From Niallia sp052318935 (GTDB lineage: Bacteria > Bacillota > Bacilli > Bacillales > Cytobacillaceae): a stretch of 64,000 nucleotides of DNA. The stretch is from the NCBI GenBank assembly GCA_052318935.1, contig JBQRKO010000004.1; one strand, written 5' to 3'. The notes beneath the pieces are model-generated. The model saw only the letters and a program-made list of their open reading frames with translations. It had not been told where the DNA came from and searched no databases. Shown here piece by piece: positions 43,287 through 52,065 of the stretch; position 1 is the stretch's first letter; every line of letters starts with the position of its first letter. Made by a program: the position numbers and the translations under genes.

Positions 43287-45533
43287 ATGAGACATTGGTT
43301 TAAAGTTGCTTGCATGATCATATTAAGTTTTTTCGTAATCGGAAATTTTCAGCAAGATGTTCAAGCAAGCAGTAAAAGTACAACATATTATGTTGCAAAA
43401 ACAGCAAATCTTTATAATGGTACATCAAGTAAAAAGAAACAAATTGACGTAGTGGATATTAATAATAAATTGACGACTAAAACATCTAAATATAGTAAAA
43501 TGTACGAAGTAACATACAAAGGGAAAAAAGGCTATGTATATGCAAGTCGTCTTTCAACAAAACCAGTAACAGTAACGAAATATGTCGACGAAAAGTCAAA
43601 TTTATACGACAAAACAAAAAAGAAAAAAATCGCAACACTCGAAATTAATACAAAAGTGACAACAACAAGCCCGCTATCAGATAAAATGGTAGAGGTAACA
43701 TACAAAGGGAAAAAAGGCTATATCTATATAAGCCGTCTTTCAAGCAAGCCAGTACCAGTAACTTACTTTATTACAGAAAAAACTAATTTATATGACAGCA
43801 GCAAAAAGAAAAAAATCGCAAACTTAGAAATTAATGCAAAAGTGACAACAGCAAGTTTACTATCAGATAAAATGGTAGAAGTAACATACAATGGCAAAAA
43901 AGGTTATGTTTATACAAACCGTTTAGCAACAAAAGGCAAACAATTTACTGTGTATGCATCTAAGTTGGATTCTTCAAAAGCACCTGTTTCTGTGCCGGTT
44001 TATGGTAAGAACAATGTGTTGCTTGCACAAGTGCCTACTAATACTAAGCTAGTAACAACTAGTGTTTTATCAGAAAAAACATATGAAGTTCTTTACAATG
44101 GTCAAATAGCATATGTACGTTCTTCGGATACGTCTGCAAAACCTTATTCTAATAATAATAGTTATGGCATCTCCCATATTACTCAATATCAGATGGAGCA
44201 AATTGTACAACAACAAAACAGTGAAGAATTTAAAGTTCCAGCATTTGATGGAACTAAAATAAGAAACATCCCTTCTGCAAAAGGGTATGATAAGTTTGGC
44301 AACTTAATTAATTTAGACGTGTGGGATACTTGGCCATTGCAAGATGGAAACGGACAAGTAGCAACGTATAATGGATACAATATTGTTTTTGGCTTAGCTG
44401 GGAATCCGATTGACAGTGAGGATACCTTCGTTTATATGTTCTATCAAAAAGCAGGTGAGACATCACTTGACAGCTGGAAAAACGCTGGGAGAGTGTTTGG
44501 AGATAGTGATAAATTTGTACCAAATGACCCTTATCTAAAGTATCAAACGCAAGAATGGTCAGGGTCTGCTACCTTAACATCTGATGGGAAAATTCGCTTA
44601 TTCTATACAGATTTCTCTGGATCACCTGAGGATGGGGGAACTGGATATAGCAAGCAAACTTTAACTACAGCCCAAATTAATGTTTCACAACCAGATAATG
44701 AAACAATTAAAATAGAAGGTGTAGAAGATCATAAATCTATTTTTGATGGAGATGGAAAAATCTATCAAAATGTACAACAGTTTATTAATGAGGGTGCATT
44801 TAGCACAAAGGATAACCATACGTTAAGAGATCCTCATTATATAGAAGAAAATGGTCGTAAGTTCCTTGTGTTTGAAGGGAATACGGGAACAGAAACCGGC
44901 TATCATGGAGATAACTCTCTCTATAATAAGGCTTATTATGGTGGAGATGATAACTACTATATAGAAACTCAAGCTAAACTATTTAATAATGGCAAGAAAA
45001 AAATAGCTTCTTTAGCAAACGGTGCAATAGGCATTATTGAGATAAATGACGATTATACGTTAAAAAAAGTGATGCAGCCATTAATTGCATCTAACACGGT
45101 AACAGATGAAATTGAACGTGCTAATGTTTTTGAATTAAATGGGAAATGGTATTTGTTTACAAGTTCAAGGGGCTCTAAAATGGCAGTTGATGGTGTAACC
45201 AATAACGATATTTATATGCTAGGGTATGTATCAGATTCATTAACTGGAGAATTTAAACCATTAAATGGAACTGGACTTGTTCTTTATATGAATCTTCCAA
45301 AAGATGATGTTACGTTCACATACGCTCATTATGCTATTCCGCAAAAAGAAGGCAATAATGTCGTAATTACAAGTTATATGACAAATAGAGGACAATTTAT
45401 AAATCGCCGTTCTACATTTGCTCCAAGCTTTTTAGTCAACATACAAGGATCTACATCTTCTGTTGTGAAAAACAATATTCTTGAACAGGGGCAAATAACA
45501 TTGGAAGAAGGTACTTCTTCTTATACAAAGTAA
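43287..45533 (+). CDS. sacB: Secreted levansucrase (GH68) with four N-terminal SH3-like repeats
   Basis: A 748-residue exoenzyme. Signal peptide 1-27 (ending QDVQAS), then four SH3-like repeats of about 60-70 residues to about 285, each ending (V/T)YxGKKGYVYxxRL; repeats 2 and 3 are 62 codons apart and nearly alike in DNA. The GH68 part (about 305-735) follows B. subtilis SacB closely: nucleophile D347 in VWDTWPL, stabiliser D515 in LRDPHY, acid/base E610 in VTDEIERANVF. It turns sucrose into levan plus glucose. SacB itself (473 residues) has no SH3 part; here it likely holds the enzyme at the wall or polymer. AAGGAGG precedes the ATG; terminator behind. Confidence 0.93.
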   Translation: MRHWFKVACMIILSFFVIGNFQQDVQASSKSTTYYVAKTANLYNGTSSKKKQIDVVDINNKLTTKTSKYSKMYEVTYKGKKGYVYASRLSTKPVTVTKYVDEKSNLYDKTKKKKIATLEINTKVTTTSPLSDKMVEVTYKGKKGYIYISRLSSKPVPVTYFITEKTNLYDSSKKKKIANLEINAKVTTASLLSDKMVEVTYNGKKGYVYTNRLATKGKQFTVYASKLDSSKAPVSVPVYGKNNVLLAQVPTNTKLVTTSVLSEKTYEVLYNGQIAYVRSSDTSAKPYSNNNSYGISHITQYQMEQIVQQQNSEEFKVPAFDGTKIRNIPSAKGYDKFGNLINLDVWDTWPLQDGNGQVATYNGYNIVFGLAGNPIDSEDTFVYMFYQKAGETSLDSWKNAGRVFGDSDKFVPNDPYLKYQTQEWSGSATLTSDGKIRLFYTDFSGSPEDGGTGYSKQTLTTAQINVSQPDNETIKIEGVEDHKSIFDGDGKIYQNVQQFINEGAFSTKDNHTLRDPHYIEENGRKFLVFEGNTGTETGYHGDNSLYNKAYYGGDDNYYIETQAKLFNNGKKKIASLANGAIGIIEINDDYTLKKVMQPLIASNTVTDEIERANVFELNGKWYLFTSSRGSKMAVDGVTNNDIYMLGYVSDSLTGEFKPLNGTGLVLYMNLPKDDVTFTYAHYAIPQKEGNNVVITSYMTNRGQFINRRSTFAPSFLVNIQGSTSSVVKNNILEQGQITLEEGTSSYTK

Positions 45534-45553
45534 AATATATTAAGTAATAAGTA

Positions 45554-45592
45554 AAAACGACTAGAAGGGATAAACTTTCTAGTCGTTTTTTA
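45554..45592 (+). terminator. Intrinsic terminator after GH68-1
   Basis: AAACGACTAGAA/TTCTAGTCGTTT stem with 10-base loop and a run of T. Confidence 0.9.
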
Positions 45593-45872
45593 TAATAGCT
45601 TTACTTAAAAGTTGTAAAGTAGAAGGATTTCCTTTTATTTAGTATCCATATGTTAAAACAATTAAAGGCGAAATTATTTGGAAAGGATACCTTTCTTTCT
45701 TCACATTCAGACAAGGATTCTACATTTATAATATATGAATTTAGTTCGATGATTAGTGGATAATATTACTTTTTAATAGATGATAATTCCACTAATGGAA
45801 GAGCAAATAGACAATTGACTATTAATATAGTATTATGTTAAGGGTAATTATAACTATACAGGAGGTAAAATA
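45593..45872. other. Promoter region of the second GH68 gene
   Basis: AT-rich, no gene. It must contain the promoter for GH68-2; the ribosome binding site CAGGAGG lies at 45860-45866. Confidence 0.4.
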
Positions 45873-47630
45873 TTGAAAAGGATAAGTATATTTACAGTAA
45901 TGTCAGTGGTATTTTTAGTGCTAATAAATAGTTTAAGTTTGAATGTTCAAGCTAGTACTAAAAATACCTACTATGTACAGCAAACTTCTATTTTATATAG
46001 TGATTCGACAAGTAGCAAAAAGAAATTGGTATCTATTCCAATTAATACTAAGTTACAAAGTTCAACTAATAAGTCTAAAAAAATGTTTAAAGTTAGTTAC
46101 AAGGGACAAGAAGGCTATATATATGCTTCAAGAGTATCAAAAAATCCTGTTCAAGTAACGAAATATACAAAAGAGAATACGATACTGTATCCAAGGTTGA
46201 ATGATAAGCCGTTAAATATAAATGTACCAGTAAATACAAAGGTTAGTACAATTAGTCCTCAATCAGATACATATTTTTTAGTAACATATACAGATAAAAA
46301 TAAAAAAAGAATCACAGGCTATATAGCTGCGAAAAACCTTAGTAATTCAAAGGTGAAGGTTCCGAATCAAAATCAAAACATTGTGAATTATAATTATGAT
46401 CAAACAACTAATTGGACAAGAGAGCAAGCTGCTAGGATTACTTATAATAACCCTAATAGGTTAGTTCCTAAGCCAGATTTTAGTAATGGGAAAGCTTTAT
46501 CTAGCAAATATAGACTATGGGATAACTGGTCATTGCTTACAGAAAGTGGAGATGTAGCAAAAGTAGGTGGCTGGTACGTATATTTTGTACTAGGAGAAAG
46601 AAATGACGGACCTGGTGAATCTGCTAGAATTTATTATTTTTATTCTAAAAACGGAAAAGATAATTGGATAGAAGGCGGAACTGTAACCCCAGAAACTTTT
46701 GATCATACTAAACAAGAATGGTCAGGAAGTGCAATTGTAGGTTCTGATAATAAACTACATTTATTTTATACATCATCAAGTTTTGTATATCCAGGTTTAT
46801 ATGATCAAAATATTGTAACAACTGTAATGAATATTGAAGTTAATGGCAGTGGTGTGAAATTTAATAGCGATGGAAAAGCTAAGCAGACTCTTTTGGCTAA
46901 AGCGGATGGCAAGCTATATGAAACGGTATACCAATCTCTAGATTACCAAAACACACATGGAATCCCACAAAAGTATGCTTTTCGTGATCCGTTTTTCTTT
47001 TCGGATCCTAAAACAGGTAAAAAATATTTAATTTTTGAGGGGAATACTGGAGAAAGTGCTGGGGAATTAGTACAGCAGAAATATTTTGGAAATAAGTTCT
47101 ATTATGAAAACCATAAGCATGATATTTTACCAAATAATGCTGAATCTGCTAACGCAAGTATAGGTATTTTGGAGTTGAATGATGATTTTACTAAAGCAAA
47201 ATTACTCCCACCATTGTTAGCATCTAATTTGGTTACTGATGAAACAGAAAGACCAAGTATGGTATATAAAAATGGAAGATACTATTTATTTACTACTTCA
47301 CACGGGTGGCTTAATCAAGATTTTAACAATAATATGCATAGTTATGATTCTTTGCATGGCTTCACATCTCAAAATTTATTTGGTCCATATTCTCCAGTAA
47401 ATGATGATGGTGTAGTACTAGCTGGGACTAGTACTGGTGGAGATTTAAATTATACTTATGCATGGGGAGTACAAAAAAATGGGCTTGTATTAAGTTTTGC
47501 TGATAATTCAACAATTGATAATCAAATTGTTGCAAAAAGAGATGCTGCACCTTCTTTAAAGTTAAAGTTTAACGAAGATAGTGTAACATTGATGAAGACT
47601 AAATTAAAGCCTGCACAAGTAGTTGAATAG
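45873..47630 (+). CDS. Secreted GH68 fructansucrase with two SH3-like repeats
   Basis: A 585-residue secreted enzyme starting at a TTG with ACAGGAGG upstream. Signal peptide about 1-28 (ending NVQAS), two SH3-like repeats (about 32-90 and 92-155), then GH68 (about 175-570). Catalytic residues: D217 in LWDNWSL (SacB has WDSWPL), D372 in FRDPFF, E459 in TDETERPS (SacB has DEIERAN). The sugar-site changes and low similarity to the neighbour GH68 suggest another acceptor preference or product (levan, inulin or oligosaccharides). It is no recent duplicate. Confidence 0.88.
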   Translation: MKRISIFTVMSVVFLVLINSLSLNVQASTKNTYYVQQTSILYSDSTSSKKKLVSIPINTKLQSSTNKSKKMFKVSYKGQEGYIYASRVSKNPVQVTKYTKENTILYPRLNDKPLNINVPVNTKVSTISPQSDTYFLVTYTDKNKKRITGYIAAKNLSNSKVKVPNQNQNIVNYNYDQTTNWTREQAARITYNNPNRLVPKPDFSNGKALSSKYRLWDNWSLLTESGDVAKVGGWYVYFVLGERNDGPGESARIYYFYSKNGKDNWIEGGTVTPETFDHTKQEWSGSAIVGSDNKLHLFYTSSSFVYPGLYDQNIVTTVMNIEVNGSGVKFNSDGKAKQTLLAKADGKLYETVYQSLDYQNTHGIPQKYAFRDPFFFSDPKTGKKYLIFEGNTGESAGELVQQKYFGNKFYYENHKHDILPNNAESANASIGILELNDDFTKAKLLPPLLASNLVTDETERPSMVYKNGRYYLFTTSHGWLNQDFNNNMHSYDSLHGFTSQNLFGPYSPVNDDGVVLAGTSTGGDLNYTYAWGVQKNGLVLSFADNSTIDNQIVAKRDAAPSLKLKFNEDSVTLMKTKLKPAQVVE

Positions 47631-47833
47631 ACGTAAGTATGATGAGTAAAAAGTATATCATGTAACATAAAGGACCTTTTATCCATCCATGTATTTTATT
47701 TTGGAGGTGCTAAAGGGTTCTTTCATTTATAAATATATGATTAAATTTCACTAATGTAGTGAAGATTTATTAACTCTAATGAAGGAGAATTAATTTTGAA
47801 GCAATAGCTTCTTATTTTTTTGCACTTTTTGTA

Positions 47834-48056
47834 AAAGGCTCTTTGCGTATAGAGTGTTGTTATTTACCCCGCAGCCTGAATACAAATACACTTCGCTTTC
47901 CGCGGACGAGTGCCGAGCCGCATCAATGCTATGCTCCTGTGGGGTCTCGTCTTTCTCGCTTTTCCCGCAGGAGTCTACGTGTATTCAGGCTGCTCAGTGC
48001 TTCAACCATGTTTATTGTTTTATTCAAAAACAACAAACTTTTAGAAAACAGCCTTG
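47834..48056. repeat. Interspersed hairpin repeat, copy C
   Basis: Outer arms GCAGCCTGAATAC (47871-47883) and GTATTCAGGCTGC (47981-47993); inner arms CTCCTGTGGG (47934-47943) and CCCGCAGGAG (47964-47973). Imperfect terminal repeats: AAAAGGCTCTTTGCG and GTGTTGTTATTT on the left, AACAACAAACTTTTAG-AAAACAGCCTT on the right. It fills most of the gap between two convergent GH68 genes. Confidence 0.85.
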
Positions 48057-48112
48057 TAAAAAAATAGACTATTATGTGAATCTTGATTGATCACCTAATA
48101 GTCTATAATAAT

Positions 48113-50029
48113 TTATTTTTTTATAGTATCATCAATAAGTTGAGATTGGTCTAGTAATTTAGGATCTACTTTAGTTCTTTTTCCATTAATATGGAGTTTG
48201 AGCGATGGTGCAGCAGTAGCCAAATGAGGGCTGTTTGGGTCATCAGTTGGTACTGAAAATCTTGCATATGAAATTACATTTAAGTTTGGTAAAACAAGCC
48301 ATGAATAAGAATAGTTAATTGAGTCGTTAACTTTGGTAGTCAACACAAGCCCATTTCCATTTAAAGGTTCATATTCTCCGAAAAGAGATGTAGCTGTATA
48401 TCCTAACATAAACTCACGGCCAGACAAATCCATTTTTGATTTAAATTCATTATTAAACAAGGTATCGTTAATTAAATCGCCATCTCTTCCAGTACCAATG
48501 AACATATTAGCTCCATGGGTTGTTGTAAAAAGATAATATCGTCCATTATTGTAAATAATATTTGCTCTTTCAATTTCATCGGTAATTAGATTAGAGGTTA
48601 ATAATGGCTCCATGTATTTAACTTTTGTATATTCTTTATTTGTTAATTCTACAATCCCTAGAGCACCGTTTGTGTTTTTTTCCATGTTAGATAATTGTTT
48701 ATAATCTTTTTCGTATAACTTTTGTTCACCATAATAATCTCTAAACACAAGTCCTTCTCTATCATCATTTCCATTTCCTGTATTACCTTCGAAAACCAAA
48801 TAATTTTTCTTTGTCTTTGGATCTTGAAAGAAGTGAGGATCCCTAAACGTGAAATTTTGTGGTGCATTTGTTTCCGATGCTCTTTCATTTGCTTGTTCTT
48901 GAGTTTGATAATAATATCCGTCAGGGGACATGATTATTTCATTAAAAGTTGGAGGGGCAATAACTAATTTGTCTCCAGTATCTTTTATAGGCATAATAGC
49001 AGTAGCTATATCTTGTCCTCTATCCGAAACCGTATAGAATAAATGTAAATTACCTTTTTGGTCAATTATAGATGAACCAGACCATTCCCTACTGCCAGAA
49101 CCAATTCCTTTAGTTGAATCAATAATTCTTTTATCTTCTGGAATAACATACCCACCAAACTTCCAAGTACTAAAGTCACTATCAGAATTAGTATAATAAT
49201 AAGCAATTTTAGAAGCTCCAGTTCGGTCATTATACGGTGTTGTTAAACCAAATATGACTTTCCATTTAGATTTACCGATTGAAGCAACTTTTCCATCTTC
49301 AGTCATTAACGGCCAACTATCCCATACATGTAAAGCAACACCGTTATTATCCTTCGGGAAATTTTTTAAATCACTACCATTATGTGAAGGCACTATATTA
49401 TCAGTATTATATTTATAGTTAGCAACATGATCTCTTGTTATATAACTTTGCAAGTTGTTCACATATAGAGGAACCGGTTTCTTACCAACGACTGTTATTT
49501 TGTTAATTTTTTGTCTTATCGTCTTTTCACTTATATATTTTAATTTATATAATTCTTTGCCATTTTTATACTTATTTTCATATGTAATTTCTTTTATTCC
49601 ATTGGAACCTTTTTGTGTGTTCTCTTTATAGGTTGTTGGCATCTGTGAGTCATATTTAATAATTGATTTATATTTTATAGGCTGATTCTTAGTAACTTTT
49701 TCAACTTTATAGTCGCTTATATGTTTGCTTTCTATATAACCTTTCGTATTATTATAGACTACTTCTTTAAAACCTTTACTTGACTTATTAGATACTAGCT
49801 TTAAAGTAGTTTGTTTATTTAATTTCTTTATTGTTTTTGAATTTATTCTTGGATCACTTTTTAAGTTTGTATTTCGGGATGTATATACTGTTATTAAATT
49901 TTTCGTTGCAAAGTTTGCATTAGTATTAGAACGTTTTATTTCATTTGCTAGTATTAGAGTTTTAGGCGTTAGAAGAAATAAGCCCAAAACAAAAATTAGT
50001 GTTACTAAAAGTTTACTTGGTTTTGGCAT
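48113..50029 (-). CDS. Secreted GH68 fructansucrase with SH3-like N-terminal region
   Basis: A 638-residue secreted enzyme. Signal/anchor helix 6-28 (LLVTLIFVLGLFLLTP), a Lys-rich region with two degenerate SH3-like repeats (about 45-105 and 108-190: TVYTSRNTNLKSDPRIN ... NTKGYIESKHI), then GH68 about 200-625. Catalytic residues: D237 in VWDSWPL, D397 in FRDPHF, E487 in TDEIERANI. An extra loop near 505-530 (GTGRDGDLINDTLFNNEF) is absent from the other copies. TAAGGAG precedes the ATG. It is transcribed towards GH68-2 and away from GH68-4. Confidence 0.88.
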   Translation of the reverse strand: MPKPSKLLVTLIFVLGLFLLTPKTLILANEIKRSNTNANFATKNLITVYTSRNTNLKSDPRINSKTIKKLNKQTTLKLVSNKSSKGFKEVVYNNTKGYIESKHISDYKVEKVTKNQPIKYKSIIKYDSQMPTTYKENTQKGSNGIKEITYENKYKNGKELYKLKYISEKTIRQKINKITVVGKKPVPLYVNNLQSYITRDHVANYKYNTDNIVPSHNGSDLKNFPKDNNGVALHVWDSWPLMTEDGKVASIGKSKWKVIFGLTTPYNDRTGASKIAYYYTNSDSDFSTWKFGGYVIPEDKRIIDSTKGIGSGSREWSGSSIIDQKGNLHLFYTVSDRGQDIATAIMPIKDTGDKLVIAPPTFNEIIMSPDGYYYQTQEQANERASETNAPQNFTFRDPHFFQDPKTKKNYLVFEGNTGNGNDDREGLVFRDYYGEQKLYEKDYKQLSNMEKNTNGALGIVELTNKEYTKVKYMEPLLTSNLITDEIERANIIYNNGRYYLFTTTHGANMFIGTGRDGDLINDTLFNNEFKSKMDLSGREFMLGYTATSLFGEYEPLNGNGLVLTTKVNDSINYSYSWLVLPNLNVISYARFSVPTDDPNSPHLATAAPSLKLHINGKRTKVDPKLLDQSQLIDDTIKK

Positions 50030-50599
50030 TAAAACATCTCCTTAATAAAAAATTAATTAAAATAGTAGGTGGAAAAGGAATGATTCAGTTTAATACTTAA
50101 ATAAGTATTATTTTATATTTTTAATAGAATTCTTAAGTGAGAGTAGTAGGGCTCTGAATAAGAAATGGAGGGCAATTGTTGTCCATTTTTAAATAACCTA
50201 TTGATTTTAAGGAAAAGAGATAGGTGTGTGGCAGCCTAATTTTATTCTTCTACTAAAAATAATCATACTTATGGAAAAGATTACACGAAAAATATTATTA
50301 GTCAATCTTTTTTACTAATAAATTTCCGTTATTTTAATAAAAATAAAAAATATGGTAAAGGGAAAATATGTATCGAAACAACTACTTAAATCAATTTTCC
50401 CACTCACTATACCATATAAAATTAAGAAATAAGGTCATGTATATTGTAATAGGAATTTAGTGTTGGAAATTATAACAAAATATGATACTATATACAAGGA
50501 TTTTACAAAAGTAAACAATTAAAGCTATTCTATACATTTCGACTAGTGTAATAAAGGGTTTTTTACTAGGATAATAGAATAATGAACGGAGGAAATTTT
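50030..50599. other. Divergent control region between two GH68 genes
   Basis: About 570 bases without a gene. It holds two promoters and two hairpins: AAATGGA/TCCATTT at about 50163-50190 followed by TTTAAAT, and a longer one at 50350-50417 (ATATGGTA with TACCATAT, GGGAAAAT with ATTTTCCC). CTAGT/ACTAG arms lie at about 50544-50571 just before the GH68-4 start. Confidence 0.5.
50350..50417. repeat. Inverted repeat in the GH68-3/GH68-4 gap
   Basis: Nested arms: ATATGGTA (50350-50357) with TACCATAT (50410-50417), and GGGAAAAT (50360-50367) with ATTTTCCC (50394-50401), leaving a 26-base loop. No T run. It could be an operator, the end of a small RNA or a regulatory leader. Confidence 0.5.
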
Positions 50600-51952
50600 T
50601 TGAAAAAACAGTTATTAAAAGCTATTAAATATACAGTTATAGGAGGAATGCTGGCTAGTATATTATTTGCTTTTAATCTACCACAAGTAGCTGAAGCTAA
50701 AACTACTACTGTTAATGAAGAACCTAAAGTTTCATATTGGACTCGCCAACAAGCACAAAACTTTAAACTATCTAGTAAAAATACTTCTCCAGAGATAGAC
50801 AAGTATTTTCCTTTAGCTGTTAACAACCTTTGGATTTGGGATACTTGGCCTCTTACAACTGAAGAAGGAAAAATTGCTAAAGTAAATGGTTATAAAGTTA
50901 TTTTTGCCCTTACTGCACCTAGATCTATCGGGTGGAATGATCGTCACTTTGAGGCAGCTATTCGCTATTTTTATTCAAAGGATGGAGTATCTTGGAAAAT
51001 GGGTGGATTAGCATATAAAAATGAAGATGCGCTAGGTCAAATGCAATGGGCTGGATCTTCGATTATTACGAAAGATAATAAGGTTCATCTATACTATACG
51101 GCTACTGGGCGATCAGGTGCAAAGAATGACCCTAGACCTGAGAATTATTACAATTTAGAGCAGAGGATTGTAGAAACAAGTTTTGATATAAAAGAAGATA
51201 AGAAGAAAAAGAGCTTAAAGTTATCTAATTGGTCGAAACATAAAGTTATATTACAGCCAGATGGAAAGTATTATCAAACGAAAGAACAATCCCTAGCATT
51301 AAATGCCCCAATTGTTTATTCTTTCCGCGATCCATCTTTCTTTAAAGATCCGAAAACAGGGAAGAAATACATTATCTTTGAAGGGAATACAGGAGGAGAT
51401 AATCCAGTAGTTCAGAAACAGAATATTGGTAATTGGGAGTATCGAAAAAACAACCCTGTTCCAGAAGGTGCGGAAAAGTATAATGGAAATATAGGGATTG
51501 CGGAATTAAAGGGTAAAAGTTATACAGATTTAAAACTTTTACCACCATTGCTTGATGCAACTGGTGTTAATCAACAGCTAGAGCGACCTCATATTGTTGT
51601 GAAAAATAGTAAGTACTATTTATTTACAATAAGCCATGCATTTACATATGCACCTAGGTTACAAGGACCAGATGGTTTGTATGGGTTTGTGAGCTCGTCT
51701 TTACAAAAAAATTATAAACCATTGAATAAAAATGGTTTAGTAATTGCAAATCCTAAAGATAATGATGTTCAAACATATTCATGGCTGGTAATGGATAATT
51801 TGACCGTATTAAGTTTTATTAATGAAGTAAAAGATCATGAAAATAATGATAATACAATTTTAGGAGGTACTTTTGCTCCTACTTTGAATATTTCTTTAGA
51901 TAAAGATACATCAAAAATTACTGGTGTCCTTCCTTACGGTGCTATTCGTTAA
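50600..51952 (+). CDS. Secreted GH68 fructansucrase of a different subgroup, no SH3 repeats
   Basis: A 450-residue secreted enzyme starting at TTG 50600; CGGAGGA is placed for it, while the in-frame ATG at 50582 precedes that site. Signal peptide 1-32 (ending VAEA). GH68 fills the rest: D81 in IWDTWPL, D244 in FRDPSFF, E328 in NQQLERPHIV. The QLERPH motif and FTISHAFTYAPRLQGPDGLYGFVSS resemble Gram-negative-type levansucrases more than SacB, so it may have been acquired from elsewhere. No SH3 part, thus probably released freely. It faces the levanase gene. Confidence 0.88.
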   Translation: MKKQLLKAIKYTVIGGMLASILFAFNLPQVAEAKTTTVNEEPKVSYWTRQQAQNFKLSSKNTSPEIDKYFPLAVNNLWIWDTWPLTTEEGKIAKVNGYKVIFALTAPRSIGWNDRHFEAAIRYFYSKDGVSWKMGGLAYKNEDALGQMQWAGSSIITKDNKVHLYYTATGRSGAKNDPRPENYYNLEQRIVETSFDIKEDKKKKSLKLSNWSKHKVILQPDGKYYQTKEQSLALNAPIVYSFRDPSFFKDPKTGKKYIIFEGNTGGDNPVVQKQNIGNWEYRKNNPVPEGAEKYNGNIGIAELKGKSYTDLKLLPPLLDATGVNQQLERPHIVVKNSKYYLFTISHAFTYAPRLQGPDGLYGFVSSSLQKNYKPLNKNGLVIANPKDNDVQTYSWLVMDNLTVLSFINEVKDHENNDNTILGGTFAPTLNISLDKDTSKITGVLPYGAIR

Positions 51953-52065
51953 ATAGAATTGTAAAGAGTGCACAATTACAAATAAAAGCTATAACCATTA
52001 TTTTGATAGCTTATAAAGAAGAAAGGGCGTGCCAAAAGAATTGCTTGGCATGCCCTTTCTTACTA

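Noticed and set aside
47843..48090. Two overlapping open frames on the plus strand
   Set aside because: They translate repeat copy C in two frames; symmetry of the element explains them.
43287..51952. Assembly duplication of one levansucrase gene
   Set aside because: The four copies differ in length, domain make-up, orientation and catalytic context, so they are real, diverged genes.
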